From Pseudoalteromonas shioyasakiensis (lineage in GTDB: Bacteria; Pseudomonadota; Gammaproteobacteria; Enterobacterales; Alteromonadaceae): a DNA stretch of 64,000 nt. The translations under genes were made by a program, and so were the position numbers. Shown piece by piece: positions 22,196 to 31,250 of this stretch. The stretch spans positions 2,032,501-2,096,500 of the forward strand of contig CP058414.1 of assembly GCA_013391845.1 (NCBI GenBank), given 5' to 3'. Position 1 is the stretch's first letter, and each line of letters opens with the position of its first letter. Below the pieces are notes generated by a model that saw nothing but the letters and a program-made list of their open reading frames with translations, ran no database searches and was not told the DNA's origin.

Positions 22196-22574
22196 TTTGA
22201 AACTTTACATGATGATTGCAATGGGTGGTGCTTCTGGGGCGTGTTTGCGCTATTTTCTTAGCGAAACCATGCTAAAACTGCTCGGTAGGGGATTCCCTTT
22301 TGGCACGTTGACAGTTAATATTCTTGGTTCATTGTTAATGGGCATATTATACGGCTTGATTGAAAAAGAAATAATCGCTGTTAGCCCCGCTAAAACCTTA
22401 ATTGGTATTGGCTTTTTAGGTGCATTGACCACCTTTTCAACATTCTCAATGGATTCGTTGTTGCTAATGCAACAAGGTCACTTTTTTAAAATGGCCCTCA
22501 ATATCACCTTAAACGTGGTGGTGTGTATATTTATGGCTTGGCTGGGCCTTCAGCTGGTAATGCAAAAAGGTTAA
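22188..22574 (+). CDS. crcB: Fluoride exporter CrcB
   Basis: The product is a small four-helix membrane protein with the Fluc signatures [11 protein letters not shown] near the start, [14 protein letters not shown], and [13 protein letters not shown]. It forms dimeric fluoride channels that expel cytoplasmic fluoride. I chose the ATG at 22188, which overlaps the end of rarA by 8 bp, over a GTG at 22173. No fluoride riboswitch is seen, and the overlap suggests it is expressed with rarA. Confidence 0.92.
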   Translation: MNSLKLYMMIAMGGASGACLRYFLSETMLKLLGRGFPFGTLTVNILGSLLMGILYGLIEKEIIAVSPAKTLIGIGFLGALTTFSTFSMDSLLLMQQGHFFKMALNITLNVVVCIFMAWLGLQLVMQKG

Positions 22575-23888
<1,314 letters not shown>

Positions 23889-23908
23889 CTTTAATTATTC
23901 TGAGCTTT

Positions 23909-23940
23909 AAAGCCGCATCGGGAAACCATGCGGCTTTTTT
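23909..23940 (+). terminator. Intrinsic terminator after serS
   Basis: AAAGCCGCAT pairs with ATGCGGCTTT around a short loop, followed by further T residues, 20 bases after the serS stop codon. Confidence 0.88.
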
Positions 23941-24048
23941 GTTGGCTAAATTAAATAGAACAAAAGAGAGTAAAGCGATTAAGCTAAAGTCGATCTAAAC
24001 CTCGACAATCAACGTATTCAAAGCATTAAGTTAATAGTGTGAAGCAAT

Positions 24049-25371
24049 ATGAGTAATAAACAAAAGTCTGTGCCAACATCACGGTTTTCACGCGCTGCTC
24101 GGCTTGGTTCTTTAGCTGGTAAAGTCGCGGGTAATATGTTGTTTGAAGGCACAAAAGCATGGGCTATGGGTAAGCAAACATCACGACAAGAGTTATTGTT
24201 ACAGCCAAAAAATATTCAACGCTTTGCAGAGCAACTTGCAAACCTGCGTGGCGCAGCAATGAAATTGGGGCAGCTACTGTCTATGGACAGTGGCGAATTA
24301 CTTACACCTGAGCTATCTGCAATCTTAGCAAGGCTGCGTGCAGAGGCGACAGCTATGCCGTAAAAGCAGCTAGTTAAAGTAATGCGTGAGCATTAGGGCG
24401 ATGCATGGCTAGAGCACTTATCGCACTTTGAACTCAGACCATTTGCTGCAGCATCGATAGGGCAAGTGCATATTGCTTACCGAGAATCGGGCGAAAAACT
24501 AGCAGTTAAAGTTCAGTACCCAGGAATTGCAAAAGGTATCGCCAGTGATGTTGATAACTTAGCTTACCTTCTTAAGCTCAGTGGCTTATTACCCAAAGAG
24601 GTAGAAATACAGCCTCTGATCGATGAAGCAAAACAACAGCTTATAAACGAAGCTGACTACGAATTAGAAGCTAGTTGTTTAAAGCGCTACAGCGAGTGTT
24701 TAAAGGGTGACGACAATTACCTTATTCCAAATGTGGTAGATTCGCTTAGTTCTTCTCAAGTGTTAGTCATGAGCTTTGTTGAAGGACAAGAGCTAGATGA
24801 ACTGGCAACCACAGAGCAAGCGCTACGTAATAAAGCGGTTGAACAGTTACTAAGCCTATTTTTACGTGAATTATTTAGCTTTAAACTAGTTCAAACAGAT
24901 CCAAATTTTGCCAACTATCAATATCAAATCGACAATCAACGCTTAGTGCTTTTAGACTTTGGCGCTACCCGTGAGCTACCTCAGCATATTAGTGATGGCT
25001 ACTTACAGTTATTATCTGCTGCAATAAATAATGACAGAGCAGGGGTTGCAACAGCTGCACAGCATATTGGCTATTTTCAACAAGGGCTAGCTCAAGAATA
25101 TATAGATAATGTTGTCGAGATATTTCTACTTGCCTGCGAGCCACTGCGCCATCAAGGTGAGTATGATTTTGCAAATAGCGACTTACCAAAACGTATTAAA
25201 GAACTCGGCATAAAAATGAGTACAACCTCTGAGCACTGGCACGCGCCCCCTGTAGATGCCTTATTTGTTCACAGAAAACTCGCAGGCCTGTTTTTAATCG
25301 CTGCAAAGCTAGGCGCAAAAGTGAATGTAAACAGTATTTTTGAAGAGTTTAAGCGGCAGAAGAGTAGATAA
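24049..25371 (+). pseudogene. ABC1/UbiB-family atypical kinase, broken by two in-frame stops
   Basis: One reading frame from ATG 24049 to TAG 25371 encodes a full AarF/ABC1 kinase-like protein of about 440 residues, interrupted by TAA at 24361-24363 and TAG at 24394-24396. Family motifs are intact on both sides: AAMKLGQLLSMD before the stops, then AAASIGQVH (in frame just after the second stop), LAVKVQYPG, QTDPNFANY and LLDFGATRE. The second stop occupies a position often filled by Trp in relatives (EHxGDAW). The open part after the stops has a possible restart at 24466. The reading frame is otherwise undamaged, so inactivation looks recent. Confidence 0.85.
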
Positions 25372-25394
25372 TATATCAAAGTAGGTTAATTAAA

Positions 25395-25419
25395 AGTCCC
25401 GCAAATGAAATGCGGGACT
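25395..25419 (-). terminator. Hairpin terminator after arylsulfatase gene
   Basis: AGTCCCGCA and TGCGGGACT form a perfect 9-bp stem. On the minus strand it is followed by TTTTAATT, and it sits 33 bases beyond the sulfatase stop codon. Confidence 0.7.
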
Positions 25420-25451
25420 CTTAGAGTTAACCTTTATCTATTGCATCTTAT

Positions 25452-27821
25452 CTATTGAACAATAGAAGTCGTTACCTGTTCTATTTTTTTGTTAAAAGTA
25501 AAAGGGGCTTCATAGTCAAGACTTACGGCACCACCCTCATCTTCACCAATACCCACACCATCATCAAGTGAGAATAAGCTGGCAATTGTATTTGGGATCA
25601 GCTTTTTAGCTGCAAGTTTGCCGTTAACGTATAAATATACATTACCACCTTTTCCTAAACCTGCGGCGTTCCCTTTACCCCCTTTGCCATCTTCATCATA
25701 ACGAAACTCAACTTTGATCTCATTTTCACCTTTTTTGAGTTCCGAACCAGAGACTTTAGTATACTCATACGTCAACCAATTATACTCGAATGTTGGTACT
25801 CCGTTTTTAACAAATAAAGTCCAACCAGCGAAGTTACCGCCTTGTGCAATAACAACACCATTGGTGTTTTTCACATCATCAGTAATGACTTTTGCAACTA
25901 AATCAAAAGATTTATTTTTGATATTTAAAAAAGAGTTTTCAGGAATACCTTTAGCCCCTTCATATAAAGTCAAACTCTGTTTACCAAACATCGCATCGGG
26001 TCGGCCAGCTATTTCTGCATTCATACGCTCAAGCGTGCGGTCATCAATTGGGTAAACATGATTCTCTTGTGCTTCTTTATCGAAAAGCTTTTTCATTTCT
26101 TTGAGTTTCTTGGGGTACTTATCAGCTAAATTGTTAGAAAGAGACCAATCCTGTGTGGTGTCAAACAACTCCCACTCATCTTTTTGCAAGGTAGTGAAGT
26201 TCGCTGATGATTCGGTTAATGCCCAATGTGTAACCCTTGCTAACCAGCCATCTTTGTAAATAGCTCGATTACCAGCAAGCTCAAAGTATTGAACTTTGTG
26301 ATCTGTTTCTGCATCGGGGTTGTTAAATGATTGCGCAAAACTCACCCCAGCCATAGGGATTTGCTTAATACCTTCGACTTTCTTAGGAAAAGGAAGTTTA
26401 GCTGTTTCTAATACTGTCGGAGCGATATCAACGACATGTGACCACTGGCTACGGATGTTTTGACCATTCTTTTTAATGCCATGAGGCCAACTTACTACCA
26501 TGGCGTTTCGTGTACCGCCATAATCTGATGCCATGCCCTTAGTCCATACAAAAGGCGAATCACCAGCGACAGCCCAACCTGAAGCGTAATGTGGAAAACT
26601 TTCTGGCCCACCGAGTTTTTCGATATTTTCCAGAGCATATGAAGACGGTTCGTCAATGCCATTATAGAAAGCTAGCGAGTTGAAGCTACCATTTCTATTC
26701 CCCTCTGCACTTGCTCCATTGTCCCCTACGATGTAGAAAATTAGGGTGTTGTCGAACTCGCCATTTTTCTTAAGTGTTTCAACAACTCGACCTATTTCAT
26801 GATCCGTATGTGCTAAATAGCCAGCATATACTTCCATTTGTCGTTCAAATACACGCTTTTCGTCAGCAGTGAGCGAATCCCATCTAGGAACAAAATCTGG
26901 CATGGGCGGCAGTACCGTATTTTTCGGAATAATGTTATTTGCTTTTTGTCGCTCAAATGTTTCTTGTCTCAATTTATCCCAGCCCATTGAGAACTTACCT
27001 TTGTACTTATCAATCCATTCTTTGGGAGCATGATGCGGCGCATGTACGGCGCCAGGCGCATAGTAAATAAAGAAGGGTTTATCGGCATTATAACTTTGTT
27101 CTAAATTTAGCCATTCAATGGTTTTGTCTGTCATATCCTCAGTAAAATGATAATCTTTCTTACGTGGCGTTTTTATGCGAGTAATACCATCAATTAATAC
27201 TGGTTGATACTGGTCCGTTTCCCCACCAAAAAAGCCATAAAACTTATCAAACCCGACTTCTTTCGGCCATAAGGTTTGAACCCCAGCTGGACCTGTTTCC
27301 CATGCTGGGATCTCATGGTTTTTACCAAACATAGCCGTGCTATAACCGTTGTATTTCAAAATTTTAGGTAATGCTGCGATGTAATTAGGTCTTACACCGG
27401 TATTTCCAGGAAAAGCTGTTGCTGTCTCGGCAATAGAGCCCATGTTATTTTGGTGATGATTACGTCCTGTTAATATTGCTGTGCGCGTAGCGGAGCTAAC
27501 GCCAGTAGTATGGAATTGGTTATACATTAAGCCTTGTTTAGCCAGCGCACTTAGCGTTGGCATGTCAACAGCACCACCAAACAATGATGACTGACTAAAA
27601 CCAACATCATCGAGTAATATTACAAGTACATTGGGGGCTCCATCTGGTGCTTTCACACGGGATGTTGGATCTGGTCGCTGTACATCTCTAACATCTAATT
27701 GAGAGTAAGTTTGAGGTCTTACATCCGGAATTGGAAGCTGAGTTCTATCAGGTGTGTCAGCACTGGCTATATATGGAGTGAGTGCGCTAGTTAAAACCAC
27801 TGATTTTTTAATAATATCCAT
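25452..27821 (-). CDS. Ser-type arylsulfatase, exported
   Basis: The 789-residue protein has a short signal peptide (cleaved near ASA, residue 21), metal-binding LLDDVGFSQ near residue 69, and the sulfatase motif SSATRTAILTGR with Ser109 as the residue to be oxidised to formylglycine (S-x-A-x-R). Later metal motifs include YIVGDNGASAEG near 370. The last 170 residues look like a beta-sandwich (LamG-like) domain. It hydrolyses sulfate esters in the periplasm; the natural substrate is unknown. The Ser-type motif matches the anaerobic-type maturase encoded 15 bp upstream. Confidence 0.92.
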   Translation of the reverse strand: MDIIKKSVVLTSALTPYIASADTPDRTQLPIPDVRPQTYSQLDVRDVQRPDPTSRVKAPDGAPNVLVILLDDVGFSQSSLFGGAVDMPTLSALAKQGLMYNQFHTTGVSSATRTAILTGRNHHQNNMGSIAETATAFPGNTGVRPNYIAALPKILKYNGYSTAMFGKNHEIPAWETGPAGVQTLWPKEVGFDKFYGFFGGETDQYQPVLIDGITRIKTPRKKDYHFTEDMTDKTIEWLNLEQSYNADKPFFIYYAPGAVHAPHHAPKEWIDKYKGKFSMGWDKLRQETFERQKANNIIPKNTVLPPMPDFVPRWDSLTADEKRVFERQMEVYAGYLAHTDHEIGRVVETLKKNGEFDNTLIFYIVGDNGASAEGNRNGSFNSLAFYNGIDEPSSYALENIEKLGGPESFPHYASGWAVAGDSPFVWTKGMASDYGGTRNAMVVSWPHGIKKNGQNIRSQWSHVVDIAPTVLETAKLPFPKKVEGIKQIPMAGVSFAQSFNNPDAETDHKVQYFELAGNRAIYKDGWLARVTHWALTESSANFTTLQKDEWELFDTTQDWSLSNNLADKYPKKLKEMKKLFDKEAQENHVYPIDDRTLERMNAEIAGRPDAMFGKQSLTLYEGAKGIPENSFLNIKNKSFDLVAKVITDDVKNTNGVVIAQGGNFAGWTLFVKNGVPTFEYNWLTYEYTKVSGSELKKGENEIKVEFRYDEDGKGGKGNAAGLGKGGNVYLYVNGKLAAKKLIPNTIASLFSLDDGVGIGEDEGGAVSLDYEAPFTFNKKIEQVTTSIVQ

Positions 27822-27836
27822 TTAGTTTTATCCCTT

Positions 27837-29069
27837 TTAATTGTTAGAAGATTTCAGAATTAACGGACCATTTAATGCTTGCATGACATAACTAGCAGGG
27901 TAACCGTTAGCCAGTAATTGAGTCATAGCATGTAAATACTTTTGGATTGAGTTGAAAAAATGAAAATACCCGTCGCACAGAACATTCTCATACTCGCCAG
28001 TATCTGCAAGGTAACGATGTTTAGGGCAACCCCCATTACATAACTGACGAACATTACATTTTTTACATCGTTCAGATAAACGAGATTCTTTATTGAAAAT
28101 ATCTTTATTATTTGAAGCAATATCTTGAAAAGAACTCGTCATCACATTACCTATTTTTGACTCGGGATAAGCAACATGATCACAAAAATAAACGTCGCCA
28201 TTAGCCTCTACGGCATAAGATGAGCCGCAATTTTTTGCGTGAATACAGTTAGGTGAGGGGTTACCAATATATTGAGTTAACGCCTGCTCAAAGTTTAAAA
28301 TAAAAACCTTACCTACATCTTCTTTGATCCAAAGGTTAAATATATCGACAAGAAACTTTCCGTATTCCTTTGCATCTACAGCCCAAGAAAGTGGGTTATA
28401 TTTATTTTGTTGGTAGGATTTAGCAGTAAAAAAAATGAGATTACTGGCAAAGTGCTGACCTCGAGATTGTTCATCTTTTGAGGGGAGTGATTCTACAACT
28501 GGGGAAAACTGAATATGTTTAATCTTATGCTTACGAAAAAAGGTATAAATTTCTTCACCATGTTGGCAATACTCTTTAGTAACACAAGCTAATACGTTGT
28601 ATTGCACATTCATTTTCTGTAAAAGCTTAATCGCACTGAGGATCTCGTTGAATGCGCTCTTACCTTGTTTAGTACGGTATTTTGCTTGTAGCCATTCGGG
28701 GCCATCTAAGCTAATTCCTACAAGAAAGTTATTTTCTCTAAAAAAACGACACCAATCGTTATTCAATTTGGAGCCATTAGTTTGGATGGTGTTTTTAATA
28801 ACTTTTTGGCCTGCATATTTTCTTTGAAATTCGACAGCTTTTTCAAAAAAATTAAGCCCAACTAATGTGGGTTCACCGCCGTGCCAAGCAAATTCAACCT
28901 CGGGTGTGTTTTGACTATTGATGTAATTACGTACGTATGCTTCGAGAGTATCCTGTTGCATCGACTTATTAGATTTCAGAAGGGTATCTTTCTCTAAGTA
29001 AAAACAATATTCACAATCGTAATTACATTTTGAACCTACAACCTTGACGGTGGTATGAAGTCCACTCAT
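27837..29069 (-). CDS. Anaerobic-type sulfatase-maturating enzyme (radical SAM)
   Basis: The 410-residue protein has the radical-SAM motif CNYDCEYC (Cys15, Cys19, Cys22) and the anSME hallmark FAWHGGEPTLVG near residue 60. A C-terminal SPASM-type region follows, with ANGDVYFCDH near residue 289 and CKKCNVRQLCNGGCPKHR near 335, ligating two extra iron-sulfur clusters. It converts the sulfatase Ser (or Cys) to formylglycine before export. It precedes the sulfatase gene by 15 bp on the same strand, a dedicated maturase-substrate pair. Confidence 0.93.
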   Translation of the reverse strand: MSGLHTTVKVVGSKCNYDCEYCFYLEKDTLLKSNKSMQQDTLEAYVRNYINSQNTPEVEFAWHGGEPTLVGLNFFEKAVEFQRKYAGQKVIKNTIQTNGSKLNNDWCRFFRENNFLVGISLDGPEWLQAKYRTKQGKSAFNEILSAIKLLQKMNVQYNVLACVTKEYCQHGEEIYTFFRKHKIKHIQFSPVVESLPSKDEQSRGQHFASNLIFFTAKSYQQNKYNPLSWAVDAKEYGKFLVDIFNLWIKEDVGKVFILNFEQALTQYIGNPSPNCIHAKNCGSSYAVEANGDVYFCDHVAYPESKIGNVMTSSFQDIASNNKDIFNKESRLSERCKKCNVRQLCNGGCPKHRYLADTGEYENVLCDGYFHFFNSIQKYLHAMTQLLANGYPASYVMQALNGPLILKSSNN

Positions 29070-29730
29070 AAATATTCCATTATCATGTATGTACCTTTTA
29101 AGGTTAGTACGAATTTATTTTTATTCAACTGATATATATAAAAATTATAATTTTTATTCACAGCATTTATATAAATTGATGTATGGAAAGAAGAAAGTTC
29201 AGAAAAACTTTTCTAGCCCTCAGAAAGCCCAAATTGATTAGTTATTTTTGAGGGTTTGAAAAACCTTTTAAAGTAAAAGGCAGTGTGGGTTTCCAGAGTT
29301 TTACAAATTTAAATGTGCGCAATACACAGGGAAGTCCAATTAATAGAACTTAATCAAACTTGAAAGTCGCGAAATTTCATGAGCGGAACCTGAGGCGTAA
29401 CTCATTTTGTCCAAAGGCGTGTTAGAGTGGCTGTCTGCTTCTCGTTCAAACCTATCAGTTAGGAGCAGTTCTATCCTAATTTTTAAAAGCATAAGCTCAG
29501 ATATAAGGTGCTACAGTTCATTGCCCGTCTATTACAAATTTTTTTTCTGAAAAGCTTTTTATAAATTCTATCGTGAGGAAGGTAACAAAGGTGCCATTAG
29601 CTGTCTTCCTATATATCCCCCACAATCAACACCTAATCAAACCTAAAAATGAGAAAATAAATTTAGTTAAGTATGGTGCGATAAAGTAAATAGGTAAGTT
29701 AAGTAACTTATTGAATAGAGTGTAGAAAAA
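29070..29730. other. 661-bp AT-rich spacer without a recognisable gene
   Basis: Between the maturase start and tRNA-Pro I find no open frame with a ribosome site and no family resemblance. There are imperfect hairpins, one with CCCTCA and TGAGGG arms at about 29217-29258. The maturase promoter should lie at the left end, but no strong box was identified. Confidence 0.55.
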
Positions 29731-29807
29731 TGGTCGGCATAGCAGGATTTGAACCTGCGACCCCTGACACCCCATGACAGTGCGCTACCAAGCTGCGCTA
29801 TATGCCG
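29731..29807 (-). tRNA. tRNA-Pro(GGG)
   Basis: The minus strand folds as a 77-nt tRNA with acceptor CGGCATA/TATGCCG, encoded CCA, D-arm AGCGCAGCTTGGTAGCGC, and anticodon loop ATGGGGT giving GGG. It closely resembles E. coli proL. It lies alone in a non-coding stretch; no duplicated 3' end was found nearby, so there is no sign of an inserted element here. Confidence 0.95.
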
Positions 29808-29819
29808 ACGTTGAAAGCC

Positions 29820-29847
29820 ATAGTACGGCTTTTTTTATAAAAATCAA
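29820..29847 (-). promoter_or_regulatory. Probable promoter of tRNA-Pro
   Basis: On the minus strand TTGATT (29842-29847) and TACTAT (29820-29825) are 16 bases apart, 13 bases before the tRNA 5' end. The -10 box also lies inside a small AAAGCC/GGCTTT hairpin. Confidence 0.5.
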
Positions 29848-29860
29848 TATCAGCGCAGTT

Positions 29861-29889
29861 CGATTGCCTGTTTATTGTTCAGGCAATCG
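29861..29889 (-). terminator. Stem-loop downstream of tesA
   Basis: CGATTGCCTG and CAGGCAATCG form a perfect 10-bp stem with a 9-base loop, 24 bases after the tesA stop. There is no clear U-run on the minus strand, so terminator function is tentative. Confidence 0.5.
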
Positions 29890-29912
29890 GTATTAAATCA
29901 ATGGGCTAGTGG

Positions 29913-30530
29913 TTAATCTAGCCAATCGTTGATCGTTTTGTACATAAAGTCGCGTATTAATGGTTGAGCATCGGCGTTAGGGTGGAGGTTATCGTTTTGC
30001 ATAAGCTCAGGACGGCCTGCAATATTAAGCATGAAAAAAGGCATGAGCTCAGAATCTGTTTCATCAGCAATAGTTTTAAAGCTATCGGTGAAAAGTTTGG
30101 TATAACGCGGGCCATAGTTTGGTGGAATTTGTACTTCCATTATGGCGGTTTTCGCCCCAATTTGTTGGCTTTTCGCTATTAAATCACGTAGGTTAGTTTG
30201 CAGGCGTTTAATAGGGAAACCACGTAAACCATCGTTTCCGCCAAGCTCAATAAGCACATGAGTGGGTTCAAATTCACTTAGTAACGCGTCGAGTCGTCTT
30301 AAGGCGCCGCCGGTAGTTTCACCACTAATACTAGCGTTTACTAAATATACAGATTGGTCTTTTTCATCGTACTTATCTTGTAACAATTTAACCCAGCCTT
30401 GTTCTTGTTTAAGGCCGTATGCGGCGCTTAAACTGTCACCTAAAATTAAAATTGTGTTGTCAGCTGCTGCCGTAAGTGGTTTGATTACTAACAGTAAAAC
30501 GAATATAAAACGTAGGATTGGATGCATCAT
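29913..30530 (-). CDS. tesA: Arylesterase / lysophospholipase L1 (thioesterase I)
   Basis: The 205-residue protein has a signal peptide (about residues 1-23, cleaved after TAAA) and all SGNH blocks: GDSLSAAYG near residue 31, Gly in NASISGETTGG, GGNDGLRG near 97, and DNLHPNADA near 182 with the catalytic Asp and His. It is a periplasmic esterase and thioesterase. It diverges from ybbA with the two start codons overlapping, the same tesA/ybbA arrangement as in E. coli. Confidence 0.94.
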   Translation of the reverse strand: MMHPILRFIFVLLLVIKPLTAAADNTILILGDSLSAAYGLKQEQGWVKLLQDKYDEKDQSVYLVNASISGETTGGALRRLDALLSEFEPTHVLIELGGNDGLRGFPIKRLQTNLRDLIAKSQQIGAKTAIMEVQIPPNYGPRYTKLFTDSFKTIADETDSELMPFFMLNIAGRPELMQNDNLHPNADAQPLIRDFMYKTINDWLD

Positions 30531-31250
30531 ATGTCAGCGCTTTCTCAATTAAACATCATTCAAGTTAAAGGACTTTCTAAAACGGTCACCACGGTTGAGG
30601 GCAACCTGACCATCCTCAGTGACATCAGCTTTAATGTCAAGTCGGGTGACTCAGTTGCAGTAGTGGGCACCTCTGGTTCGGGTAAGTCTACTTTATTAAG
30701 TTTGTTAGCCGGACTTGACCAATCAACTAGCGGCAGTATTTATTTAGATGGTGCTGCTTTGCACGAATTAGGCGAAGAAGCACGCGCGGCACTTCGCGCC
30801 GAAAAAGTGGGGTTTGTGTTTCAGTCTTTCATGCTTGTACAAAGCTTAACAGCACTTGAAAACGTGATGCTACCGGCTGAACTTGCCGGTAGTAAAGACG
30901 CGAAACAGCAAGCGCTTGAGCTACTTGAAAAAGTAGGTTTAAGTCACCGTGTTGGCCATTACCCATCGCAATTATCTGGCGGTGAGCAGCAGCGTGTAGC
31001 TATTGCGCGTGCATTTATTGGCACACCGAAAATCTTATTTGCCGATGAACCATCAGCGAACCTTGATAGCAAAAACGGTAAATTGATTGAGTCATTATTA
31101 TTTGAATTAAATAAAGAGCACGGCACGACACTTATTTTAGTAACGCATGATGAGCAGCTTGCACAAAAGTGTCAGCAAATTTTACACATTGAAGCAGGGC
31201 AGTTAGTAACTGTAAAAGAAAGCGAAGGAGTGCAAGCGAATGTGGGCTAA
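30522..31250 (+). CDS. ybbA: ABC transporter ATP-binding protein YbbA
   Basis: The 242-residue ATPase has Walker A GTSGSGKST near residue 47, the signature LSGGEQQRVAIARAF near 151, Walker B ILFADEP and the H-loop LVTHD. It fits the LolD/MacB-like group with its FtsX-type permease next door. I keep the ATG at 30522 because AGGA lies 4 bases upstream; the ATG at 30531 is too far from it. The start overlaps the 5' end of divergent tesA by 9 bp. Its E. coli orthologue has no firm function. Confidence 0.9.
   Translation: MHHMSALSQLNIIQVKGLSKTVTTVEGNLTILSDISFNVKSGDSVAVVGTSGSGKSTLLSLLAGLDQSTSGSIYLDGAALHELGEEARAALRAEKVGFVFQSFMLVQSLTALENVMLPAELAGSKDAKQQALELLEKVGLSHRVGHYPSQLSGGEQQRVAIARAFIGTPKILFADEPSANLDSKNGKLIESLLFELNKEHGTTLILVTHDEQLAQKCQQILHIEAGQLVTVKESEGVQANVG

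Noticed and set aside
24361..24396. Programmed read-through or recoding of the two stops in the ABC1 gene
   Set aside because: Two different stop codons (TAA and TAG) 33 bases apart, with no stem-loop or recoding signal seen; loss of function is simpler.
29731..29807. Second tRNA-targeted island at tRNA-Pro including the sulfatase genes
   Set aside because: No duplicated tRNA 3' end or integrase was found on either side.
29811..29838. AAAGCC/GGCTTT hairpin followed by T on the plus strand, as a sign of a plus-strand transcript
   Set aside because: Stem is only 6 bp and it overlaps the -10 box of tRNA-Pro; no plus-strand promoter or gene precedes it.
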